A stretch of 8,116 nt of DNA from assembly GCA_034433615.1 (NCBI GenBank), contig DAOUAJ010000415.1:1-8116 (forward strand), in the 5' to 3' direction. How positions within the stretch are numbered: the stretch's first letter is position 1; each line of letters begins with the position of its first letter. Positions 1-5,202 of the stretch are shown piece by piece. Made by a program: the position numbers and the translations under genes. The notes under the pieces were generated by a model. That model did not search any database. It worked only from the letters and a program-made list of their open reading frames with translations, and was not told the origin of the DNA. Source of the DNA: DAOUAJ01 sp034433615 (lineage in GTDB: Bacteria > Chloroflexota > Anaerolineae > DUEN01).

Positions 1-1
1 G

Positions 2-280
2 ATCAGCCTGGGACTGCTAGCCGAGCAACGTTATGTGCGGTTCCGGGTGGGCGGACCGTGGTGGAAGCGGCTGCTGCGCCTGGTGCTGGGCGCGCTGATC
101 GTGCTCTTTTTCTGGCAGGGGCTGAAGCTGTTCGTCCCAGAGGGCCTGGGCGTCGTCCTGTCTTCTGCGCTGCGCCTGGTGCGATACCTGCTGACGGGGA
201 TGGCCGCCATCTGGTGGGCGCCGTGGCTCTTCGTGCGGTTGGACCTGGCCTCGCGACAGGACATCGTTCGGCGACCATGA
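2..280 (+). CDS. C-terminal part of a membrane protein, probably PAP2-type phosphatase (5' end outside window)
   Basis: The reading frame is open from the first full codon to a TGA at 278-280, giving 92 residues of an unfinished protein. An internal GTG at 35 is a possible start, but the frame continues upstream of it, so I treat this as a 3' fragment. The visible part has a short basic amphipathic stretch (RYVRFRVGGPWWKRLLR, residues 10-26), a hydrophobic helix at about 24-44 and a second at about 56-78 (ending APWLFVRL). From memory, PAP2-superfamily phosphatases of Chloroflexota end in this way, with a GGPWWKRLLR-like linker, two helices and an APWLF tail. The catalytic PAP2 motifs would lie upstream and cannot be seen. 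If correct, it would dephosphorylate a lipid or polyprenyl phosphate at the membrane. The membrane location is well supported; the family name is moderately so. Confidence 0.6.
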   Translation: MSLGLLAEQRYVRFRVGGPWWKRLLRLVLGALIVLFFWQGLKLFVPEGLGVVLSSALRLVRYLLTGMAAIWWAPWLFVRLDLASRQDIVRRP

Positions 281-285
281 GTACC

Positions 286-342
286 TGGAGTTCCCGTGGT
301 TCCCTTCCGACAGCGGGGACTCATAGGAACTCAAGGAACTTG
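286..342. repeat. Imperfect palindrome after the PAP2-like gene
   Basis: The spacer between the first two genes (281-377) contains GAGTTCC at 288-294 facing GGAACTC at 326-332. Each arm also has a second GGTTCCC/GGAACT-type copy about 9-10 bases away (297-304 and 335-340). The arms can fold into an imperfect hairpin around 305-320. No T-run follows on either strand, so a Rho-independent terminator is not well supported. It may be a degenerate short-period repeat like those in other spacers of this window. No convincing promoter was seen in 281-377. Confidence 0.4.
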
Positions 343-366
343 TAGTGAAACCCTGATCGCAACGAA

Positions 367-371
367 AGGAG
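367..371 (+). promoter_or_regulatory. Ribosome binding site deciding the TTG start at 378
   Basis: AGGAG, preceded by AA, lies six bases upstream of TTG 378. This favours the TTG over the in-frame GTG at 393. Confidence 0.6.
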
Positions 372-377
372 ATTGCT

Positions 378-1022
378 TTGCGAGTTCTGCGTGTGATCGG
401 CCTCAGCATCCGTGATTTTTATGAGGAGATGTTCCTGTTTGTGCCGCTGAACCTGGTATGGTGGCTGGCGGCAGTGTTGGTGATCCCGTTGGCTCCAGCT
501 ACGGCCGGGCTCTGCCAACTGGGTTATCGCATTGCCCACGAGCAGCGCGTGGACTCCAGCTTTTTCAAGGAGGCGTTCAAGGAGTTTTTCTGGCCCAGCC
601 TGAAGGTAGGCATCCTGAATGTAGTGATCCTGATCACCTTCACCGTGAATTTGTGGTTCTACGCGCAGGTGGATGGTTGGGTACGTCTCATCAGCATTAT
701 CTGGATTTATGGGCTCATTCTGTGGGCGGCCGCCCAACTTTACCTGTTTCCGTTGTTGTTCGAGCAGAAGGAGCCCAAAGCGCTGATGGTGTTGCGCAAT
801 GCGGCTGTGCTGGTGCTGGCGCAGCCGTTGTTCACGCTGGGTGTCTCCATCCTGGCGCTGATCTTGACGGCGATCTGCTTCGCGTTGCCAGTGCTGGCAG
901 TGCTGGTCTGGCCGGGGCTGATGGCACTGATCGGCACTCGCGCCCTGGCGAACGTCCTGGAGCAGGCGCGAGCGGTGGCAGCGAAGAATGAGCGGAAGGA
1001 TGGGGAGTCGGGGAGTGAGTAA
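378..1022 (+). CDS. YesL/DUF624-like integral membrane protein
   Basis: A 214-residue polytopic membrane protein. The start is a TTG at 378, chosen because AGGAG at 367-371 sits six bases before it; a GTG at 393 is the next in-frame option and lacks such a site. Hydrophobic helices lie at roughly 19-42, 76-96, 103-124, 140-158 and 160-185, followed by a charged cytoplasmic-type tail (KNERKDGESGSE). The arrangement, with an N-terminal helix pair, a PATAGL turn (40-45) and a LYLFPLLFEQKEP...LRNA segment (121-142), fits the DUF624/YesL family. Members often lie beside sugar-uptake or carbohydrate genes, but their biochemical role is not established. No such genes are adjacent here. The next gene begins 62 bases downstream. 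Membrane protein is certain; the family assignment is likely. Confidence 0.72.
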   Translation: MRVLRVIGLSIRDFYEEMFLFVPLNLVWWLAAVLVIPLAPATAGLCQLGYRIAHEQRVDSSFFKEAFKEFFWPSLKVGILNVVILITFTVNLWFYAQVDGWVRLISIIWIYGLILWAAAQLYLFPLLFEQKEPKALMVLRNAAVLVLAQPLFTLGVSILALILTAICFALPVLAVLVWPGLMALIGTRALANVLEQARAVAAKNERKDGESGSE

Positions 1023-1030
1023 AGGCCACA

Positions 1031-1057
1031 GGCTAAGGACTCCGGACTAAGGCAATC
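1031..1057. repeat. Degenerate 7-base tandem repeat in spacer
   Basis: The spacer before the EAD7-like gene reads as successive heptamers GGCTAAG, GACTCCG, GACTAAG and a decayed GCAATCT. This resembles the short tandemly repeated elements common in spacers of some cyanobacterial and Chloroflexota genomes. It is short and degenerate, so chance cannot be excluded. Confidence 0.35.
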
Positions 1058-1084
1058 TTGTGCCATCGTAAAAGGGACGATTCT

Positions 1085-1759
1085 GTGGACTACTCATTGG
1101 CTGACCTCCGTAAGTTCCTTATGGAAGCCTTCAGCGATGAAGAGATCGAAACCTTGTGTTTCGACCACTTCCCTGAAGCGCGGGATGAGTTCTCCACGGG
1201 CATGTCCAAGAGCGATAAAATCCGGCGGTTGCTTGATTACTGTCGGCGACGCAACCTGACCTCTCAATTGCTTTCGGCCATTCAGGCCGCCCGCCCAGAT
1301 CAGTTTGACCGGCACTTCGGCGGATTGTCTCCAGGTCAACTCCAGTCCATCTTCACGCTGCCTGCGGCGACGCCTGGCCTTGGTGGATCGTTGCTGGCCA
1401 GCGAGGCCATGCTGGACCGGCTGATTGTGAGTCAGTACCAGGCCATGCGCTACTACCTCGTTTTCGCACTGGGTTTGGTCACGTTGGGCACCGTCATCGT
1501 GGTTGTCGCTCTACTGGCAGACTACAGCCTCCCTGTGACTTTCAGGCCATTGATAGGGCTGAGTGGGGGCTTTGTCGCCTCGTTGAGCTTCTTTCAGTTA
1601 AAGGAAATCCTGAATCGCAAAGAGAAAGCCCAAATGTTTGAAACGATCAAAGTAGGCCTGAGCACGCTGGAACGGGCGCAAGAATCGGTGGATGCAGATA
1701 CCCGTAATCGTATTGACAATCTGCTCTGGCAGGTCATCGAGAAAACTGCAGTGGGGTAA
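1085..1759 (+). CDS. EAD7-like effector-associated domain protein with two transmembrane helices
   Basis: A 224-residue protein if started at GTG 1085, which has AAAGGGA at 1071-1077 seven bases upstream. A TTG at 1058 would add nine residues and is the alternative. Residues about 4-74 read as an effector-associated domain of the EAD7 type, a small helical death-like adaptor fold: LRKFLMEAFSDEEIETLCFD, then the conserved-looking FSTGMSKSDKIRRLLDYC and a final helix ending ARPDQF. A linker follows, then a helix at about 109-121, membrane helices at about 123-145 and 153-172, and a charged cytoplasmic-type helical tail (LKEILNRKEKAQMFETIK onward). EADs are known from multicellular bacteria, where they link conflict-system effectors, proteases and NTPases by like-with-like contacts. 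The two-helix module recalls membrane domains associated with such adaptors, judged by topology only. It lies seven bases before the next gene, so the two are almost surely cotranscribed. No enzymatic domain is visible, so it probably acts as a membrane adaptor. Confidence 0.75.
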   Translation: MDYSLADLRKFLMEAFSDEEIETLCFDHFPEARDEFSTGMSKSDKIRRLLDYCRRRNLTSQLLSAIQAARPDQFDRHFGGLSPGQLQSIFTLPAATPGLGGSLLASEAMLDRLIVSQYQAMRYYLVFALGLVTLGTVIVVVALLADYSLPVTFRPLIGLSGGFVASLSFFQLKEILNRKEKAQMFETIKVGLSTLERAQESVDADTRNRIDNLLWQVIEKTAVG

Positions 1760-1766
1760 CGCCGCC

Positions 1767-2633
1767 ATGACTTTTCAAGAAGAACGATGGGAATTATTGA
1801 TACGGAAGGCCGAGCAAATTGAGCAGACGGCGCGCCGGCGCGCCGCTGCCTATTCTCTGATACCGATCATTCTGGCGGGCTTACTGCTCGGGTTTACGAG
1901 CTGGCAAATCCAGCAAGCCAACCAGCAGCTCGGTGAGATTCAAGCGCAGTGGAAATTCACCCAAAGTGAGCTCGTGCAGGCGCAGGAGCAAATCACTCGC
2001 ACACAACAAAATCTCGTGACCGCGCAGGGTCAACTCAACCGCACCGAACAAGACCTTTTAAGCATCCAGGATCAACTCAGGAAGGCAAAAGAAGAGGCTG
2101 ACCGGGCCCGCAAAGAAGCGGATGAACTCCAAAAGCAACTCGACGAAGTGAGGAAAAAGCTGAAGGAAACAACCGAACAACTGAAACTGGCGACCGACTT
2201 CTCCAGGTACGAGTTTTCCGGTGATTGGGCGCTTTCTCTCAAGTACCTTGCCAGCAGATACCCCCGGCAGACCGAGCTCTTGTTTGACATCTACGAGTTG
2301 CAGAGGGCTCCCTGGAGCCCTGACGGGTTTTCACCTGAAGAAGGCTTTAATTCACCCAGCTTTGCCATTTACTTGCTGGGCAAACACGGCCTGATAACGA
2401 TTCCGGCCCCCTCTGAACGTACCCAGGCCAAATTGCAGACCCTGCTCCCACCCAGGTCTCCGCCACCTCAAGTCGGCGATGTCGTCTTTTATCCGGTCGG
2501 CTATACGATGTTCTACTTTGAGGATGAGCAGGGAGTGCCGTTCGTGATCGGCATGACCCCGTTAGGCGTGCTGGCTCTTAAACCGGACTTTGCCCGCCCC
2601 CTCGGTTATGGCGCGACTTTTTCTGAACGATAA
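1767..2633 (+). CDS. Membrane-anchored coiled-coil protein with degenerate NlpC/P60-like C-terminal domain
   Basis: A 288-residue protein. ATG 1767 is chosen because it follows the previous stop by seven bases and avoids a 25-residue extension overlapping the EAD7-like gene. No strong ribosome site is present, so translational coupling is likely. Residues 1-28 are charged, 29-45 form one membrane helix, and about 47-143 form a long Gln/Glu/Lys-rich coiled coil. The C-terminal domain (about 146-288) follows the NlpC/P60 layout by eye: PWSPDGFSPEEGFNSPSF (182-199) where active members have a Pro-Tyr...Gly-Phe-Asp-Cys-Ser-Gly-Phe stretch, and VGDVVFYP (236-243) where they have Pro-Gly-Asp-Leu-Val-Phe-Phe. 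The nucleophile position is Ser196 and the Asp before it is Asn195. The protein contains no cysteine and only one histidine (His207). I infer an inactive, binding-type domain. Topology is uncertain: the C-terminus could be outside the cell. The fold call rests on pattern matching without a search. Confidence 0.65.
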   Translation: MTFQEERWELLIRKAEQIEQTARRRAAAYSLIPIILAGLLLGFTSWQIQQANQQLGEIQAQWKFTQSELVQAQEQITRTQQNLVTAQGQLNRTEQDLLSIQDQLRKAKEEADRARKEADELQKQLDEVRKKLKETTEQLKLATDFSRYEFSGDWALSLKYLASRYPRQTELLFDIYELQRAPWSPDGFSPEEGFNSPSFAIYLLGKHGLITIPAPSERTQAKLQTLLPPRSPPPQVGDVVFYPVGYTMFYFEDEQGVPFVIGMTPLGVLALKPDFARPLGYGATFSER

Positions 2634-2667
2634 AAACCCGAAGGGTCTCCCAAGACCCTTCGGGTTT
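2634..2667. terminator. Strong bidirectional hairpin terminator between convergent genes
   Basis: A perfect 14-bp inverted repeat (2634-2647 with 2654-2667, loop of six bases) starts right after the stop of the coiled-coil gene and ends 25 bases before the stop of pgk. The stem ends in AAA/TTT, and the adjoining A-run at 2632-2636 reads as five Ts on the minus strand, so it is a classical Rho-independent terminator for the pgk transcript. On the plus strand only three Ts follow, so termination there is plausible but weaker. Confidence 0.9.
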
Positions 2668-2692
2668 GATGCTTCATGAAGAGACGGGACAG

Positions 2693-3868
2693 CTATTTGT
2701 CTTGCAGAACGGCGACGCCCGGCAGAACCCGACCTTCCAGGAATTCCAGGCTGGCGCCGCCGCCGGTGGAGATATGGGTGATCTGATCCGCCAGGCCCGC
2801 CTGCTGGATCGCCGCGACGGAGTCGCCGCCACCGATGATGGTGACCGCGCCTCGAAGGCCGGCCAGCACCTGCGCGACAGCAACGGTGCCTTTGGCGAAT
2901 TCGGGGAATTCAAACACCCCCATGGGGCCGTTCCAGACCACCGTCTTGGCGCCCGCCAGCCGGTTGCTGAAGTGCGCAATGGTGGCCGGGCCAATGTCCA
3001 GCGCGCGCCAGCCGGCCGGCACCTGGTTCACCGGCACGACCTTGTGCTGAGCGTCCGCGGCAAAGGCGTCAGCCACGACCAGGTCCACTGGCAGGAAGAT
3101 TTTGTCCGCGCCCTGCTGCAAGAGTCCCTTCGCCTCCTCCAGGCTCTCCGGCTCAACCAGAGATTCGGCCATGCTGTATCCCTGCGCCTGCAAGAAGGTA
3201 TTGGCCATGCCACCGCCGATGAGCAGTGCATCCACCTTTCCCAGCAGGTTCTTGATGACACCGATCTTATCCGAGATCTTGGCACCACCCAGAATAGCCA
3301 CAAACGGCCGATCAGGCGCTTCCAACGCCCGCCCCAGAAACGCCAGCTCCTTTTCCATCAAAAATCCTGACACAGCCGGCAGGTAGCGAGCCACGCCCTC
3401 TGTGGAAGAATGAGCGCGGTGGGCACTGCCAAACGCGTCGTTCACATAGACGTCGCCCAGTTTGGCCAGTTGTTGTGCCAGGGTCAGGTCGTTCTTCTCC
3501 TCCCCCGGGTAGAAGCGGGTGTTTTCCAACAGCAACACCTCCCCCGGCTTCAGAGCGGCTACCATTGCTTCCACTTGGGAGCCGACGCAGTCGGGCGCCA
3601 TCTTCACCGGCTTGCCCAAAAGCTCACCCAATCGCTCGGCCGCTGGCTTCAGACTGAACTTCGGATCCGGCCCTCCCTTGGGCCGGCCCAGATGGGACAT
3701 CAGAATGACCTTTGCACCCTGATCAATCAGGTACTGAATGGTAGGCAGAGCCGCCCGAATTCGCGTGTCGTCGGTCACCTTCCCATTCTTCAAAGGAACG
3801 TTGAAATCCACGCGCGCAAGAACCCGCCTGCCTCGGACGTCAATGTCCCGGATCGTCTTCTTGTTCAT
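2693..3868 (-). CDS. pgk: Phosphoglycerate kinase
   Basis: Catalyses reversible phosphate transfer between 1,3-bisphosphoglycerate/ADP and 3-phosphoglycerate/ATP in glycolysis and gluconeogenesis, in the cytosol. The 391-residue product has normal family length. The family signature RVDFNVPLKNG is at 19-29. Substrate-binding residues are at Asp21, Asn23, Arg36, His59, Arg62 (SHLGRPKG), Arg118 (ENTRFYPGEEKN) and Arg151 (SAHRAHSS). The nucleotide-binding domain shows GGAKISDK (194-201), WNGPMGVFE (312-320), GGGDS (346-350) and STGGGASLEFLEG (367-379). The ATG at 3868 is chosen because GGGGAG (plus-strand 3875-3880) sits six bases upstream. A 17-residue upstream extension is open but translates the repeat element and should be ignored. 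It lies downstream of gap in the same direction, with an 85-base spacer, and ends at the strong terminator. All key residues appear intact. Confidence 0.98.
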   Translation of the reverse strand: MNKKTIRDIDVRGRRVLARVDFNVPLKNGKVTDDTRIRAALPTIQYLIDQGAKVILMSHLGRPKGGPDPKFSLKPAAERLGELLGKPVKMAPDCVGSQVEAMVAALKPGEVLLLENTRFYPGEEKNDLTLAQQLAKLGDVYVNDAFGSAHRAHSSTEGVARYLPAVSGFLMEKELAFLGRALEAPDRPFVAILGGAKISDKIGVIKNLLGKVDALLIGGGMANTFLQAQGYSMAESLVEPESLEEAKGLLQQGADKIFLPVDLVVADAFAADAQHKVVPVNQVPAGWRALDIGPATIAHFSNRLAGAKTVVWNGPMGVFEFPEFAKGTVAVAQVLAGLRGAVTIIGGGDSVAAIQQAGLADQITHISTGGGASLEFLEGRVLPGVAVLQDK

Positions 3869-3874
3869 CGCTTG

Positions 3875-3880
3875 CTCCCC
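3875..3880 (-). promoter_or_regulatory. pgk ribosome binding site
   Basis: GGGGAG on the minus strand, six bases before ATG 3868, decides the pgk start against the upstream in-frame extension. Confidence 0.75.
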
Positions 3881-3885
3881 TTTTG

Positions 3886-3960
3886 TGACACGGAGACGGG
3901 GAGACGCGGAGAGTCTCACCGCATCTCCACGTCACTATGTCACCGCGTCAAAATCACAGC
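3886..3960. repeat. Palindromic element A built of degenerate 8-bp units (gap-pgk spacer)
   Basis: The plus strand reads GACACGGA, GACGGGGA, GACGCGGA from about 3887. After a central GAGAGTCTC the complementary strand reads GACGCGGT, GACATAGT, GACGTGGA, GATGCGGT. The two arms pair imperfectly over about 30 bp. Its right end, 3939-3960, is identical in inverse orientation to part of element B at 5093-5114 and includes the last sense codons and TGA of gap. No T-run follows the hairpin on the minus strand, so readthrough from gap into pgk is expected. It could stabilise the upstream gap message. Confidence 0.75.
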
Positions 3961-5006
3961 TTGCTCGCCAGCAGCCGGGCCAGGTCGGCCGTACGTACGG
4001 CGTATCCCCATTCGTTGTCGTACCAGGCAACCACCTTGACGAAGTCACCTTTGCCACCCAAGACCTGGGTGAACGACAGGTCCACCGACGATGAATGGGC
4101 ATCACCCTTGAAATCAATCGAGACCAACGGTTCGTCCACGGCGGCGAGGATCCCCTTCAGCGGGCCTGCGGCCGCGTCGCGGAAAGCCTGGCGCAACTCT
4201 TCAGTGGTGGTGGAAACCTCAACCTGGGCCGTAAAGTCCACGATGGAGACGGTCGAGATGGGGACACGCAAAGCATAGCCATCGAACTTACCCTTCAGAT
4301 CGGGGATGACCAGGGCTACGGCTTTGGCAGCGCCGGTGGTCGTAGGGATAATGTTCAAGGCTGCCGCCCGCGCCCGCCGTAGATCACTGTGCGGCAGATC
4401 CAAGATCCTCTGGTCGTTGGTGTAGGCGTGGATCGTCGTCATCAGGCCGCGCACAATGTGGAACTTGTCATGGACAACTTTGGCCGCGGGGGCCAGACAG
4501 TTGGTCGTGCAGGATGCGTTGGAGACGACGTGGTGGACAGCCGGATCGTACTTGTCATCATTGACACCCATGACGATGGTGATGTCCTCACCCTCAGCCG
4601 GAGCCGAGATGATGACCTTCTTGGCACCGCCTTTGGTGATGTGATTCTCAGCCCCCTGGACCACTTTACCCTTCTTGCTGACGCCATCTTTCTTGACGGT
4701 GAAAAGCCCGGTGGATTCGATGACGATTTCAACCCCCAGATCAGCCCACGGCAACTTGCTGGGTTCGGTCTCCTTCAAGGCCTTGATCGGCTTGCCATCC
4801 ACAATCAAGCTATCGTTCCCAACCTCGATGGTGCCATCGAACTTGCCATAGTTCGAGTCGTACTTCAGCAGATGTGCCATCGTCTTCAAGTCGCCTATAT
4901 CGTTGAAGGCCACGACCTCCAACTCGTTCGGGTAGTAGTCCCTGATCGCCTTAAAGACCTGCCGGCCGATGCGGCCGAACCCATTAATACCTACCTTGAC
5001 TGCCAT
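3954..5006 (-). CDS. gap: Glyceraldehyde-3-phosphate dehydrogenase, NAD-type
   Basis: Oxidatively phosphorylates glyceraldehyde-3-phosphate to 1,3-bisphosphoglycerate; its product feeds the downstream pgk. The 350-residue protein starts at ATG 5006, preceded by AAGGAGG (plus-strand 5014-5020) at seven bases. A Rossmann fold opens with GINGFGRIGRQ (7-17 region). Asp36 (in FND) and Leu204-Pro205 (LDLPH) are residues that favour NAD over NADP in the family. The active site is SNASCTTNC (162-170) with nucleophile Cys166 and base His193 (TIHAYT). PTTTGAAKAV (221-230) and WYDNEWGY (328-335) are also intact. Odd point: between TGLFT (99-103) and GAKKV (127-131) there are 23 residues where Bacillus-type enzymes have about 11, so a loop of roughly 12 residues is inserted, which explains the length above the usual ~335. 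Its stop codon lies inside a repeat element, and a second copy lies upstream. Confidence 0.98.
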   Translation of the reverse strand: MAVKVGINGFGRIGRQVFKAIRDYYPNELEVVAFNDIGDLKTMAHLLKYDSNYGKFDGTIEVGNDSLIVDGKPIKALKETEPSKLPWADLGVEIVIESTGLFTVKKDGVSKKGKVVQGAENHITKGGAKKVIISAPAEGEDITIVMGVNDDKYDPAVHHVVSNASCTTNCLAPAAKVVHDKFHIVRGLMTTIHAYTNDQRILDLPHSDLRRARAAALNIIPTTTGAAKAVALVIPDLKGKFDGYALRVPISTVSIVDFTAQVEVSTTTEELRQAFRDAAAGPLKGILAAVDEPLVSIDFKGDAHSSSVDLSFTQVLGGKGDFVKVVAWYDNEWGYAVRTADLARLLASKL

Positions 5007-5013
5007 GCTAAAA

Positions 5014-5020
5014 CCTCCTT
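5014..5020 (-). promoter_or_regulatory. Consensus ribosome binding site of gap
   Basis: AAGGAGG on the minus strand, seven bases before ATG 5006. It is a near-perfect anti-16S match that fixes the gap start and suggests high expression. The frame upstream is open only because it reads through element B. Confidence 0.9.
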
Positions 5021-5057
5021 GGGTTATACGTTGGTGTGTTTTGTATCTTTGAGCAAA

Positions 5058-5082
5058 GGACAGTGTGTTGTCGCACTGGTCC
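5058..5082 (-). other. Small hairpin in the yvcK-gap spacer
   Basis: GGACAGTG (5058-5065) faces CACTGGTCC (5074-5082) across an eight-base loop, giving an eight-pair stem with one bulge. On the minus strand it is followed by CTTTGCTC, not a real T-run. It lies 120-145 bases past the yvcK stop and about 50 bases before the gap start. It could be a weak yvcK terminator or a leader structure of gap. No clear gap promoter was found nearby. Confidence 0.3.
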
Positions 5083-5092
5083 TCATTGCCGG

Positions 5093-5177
5093 GCTGTGAT
5101 TTTGACGCGGTGACCCGGTGACGCGGGGACACAGAAAGGCTCTCCCTGTCTCCGTGTCTCCCCGCCTCCACGTCATC
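5093..5177. repeat. Palindromic element B built of degenerate 8-bp units (yvcK-gap spacer)
   Basis: From 5104 the plus strand reads GACGCGGT, GACCCGGT, GACGCGGG, GACACAGA. After a short centre the opposite strand reads, from 5177 inward, GACGTGGA, GGCGGGGA, GACACGGA, GACAGGGA. Four units on each side face each other and form an imperfect palindrome of about 35 bp per arm. Positions 5093-5114 repeat element A's 3939-3960 exactly in inverse orientation. The element occupies most of the 196-base spacer between yvcK and gap. No terminator T-run accompanies it. Confidence 0.75.
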
Positions 5178-5202
5178 AAAGCAGAATTCGGTTGATAAGG
5201 TG

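Noticed and set aside
2666..3370. Long plus-strand open frame opposite pgk (also 3410-4039)
   Set aside because: It lies wholly antisense to or across the end of pgk, which is certain by its motifs. The translation has no recognisable domain and is a GC-rich shadow of the coding strand.
3869..3919. Upstream extension of pgk as coding
   Set aside because: It translates octamer-repeat DNA and passes over the pgk ribosome binding site; family members start at the MNKKTIRD-like end.
3886..3950. Element A as a Rho-independent terminator between gap and pgk
   Set aside because: The hairpin is long but imperfect, and no T-run follows on the minus strand; pgk also lacks a visible promoter of its own in the 85-base spacer.
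5007..5092. A promoter for gap just upstream of its start
   Set aside because: A TATAAC-like hexamer exists close to the ribosome binding site, but no -35 stands at a usable distance and the start point would fall on the ribosome binding site.
4389..5099. Plus-strand 236-residue open frame opposite gap
   Set aside because: Antisense to a fully conserved GAPDH; it resembles no known protein and has no ribosome binding site.
5007..5171. Upstream extension of gap as coding
   Set aside because: It would read through element B and the consensus AAGGAGG. GAPDH proteins begin just before the GINGFGRIG motif.
5093..5177. Octamer elements as a CRISPR array
   Set aside because: The units are 8 bases, contiguous and degenerate, with no unique spacers and no cas genes nearby.
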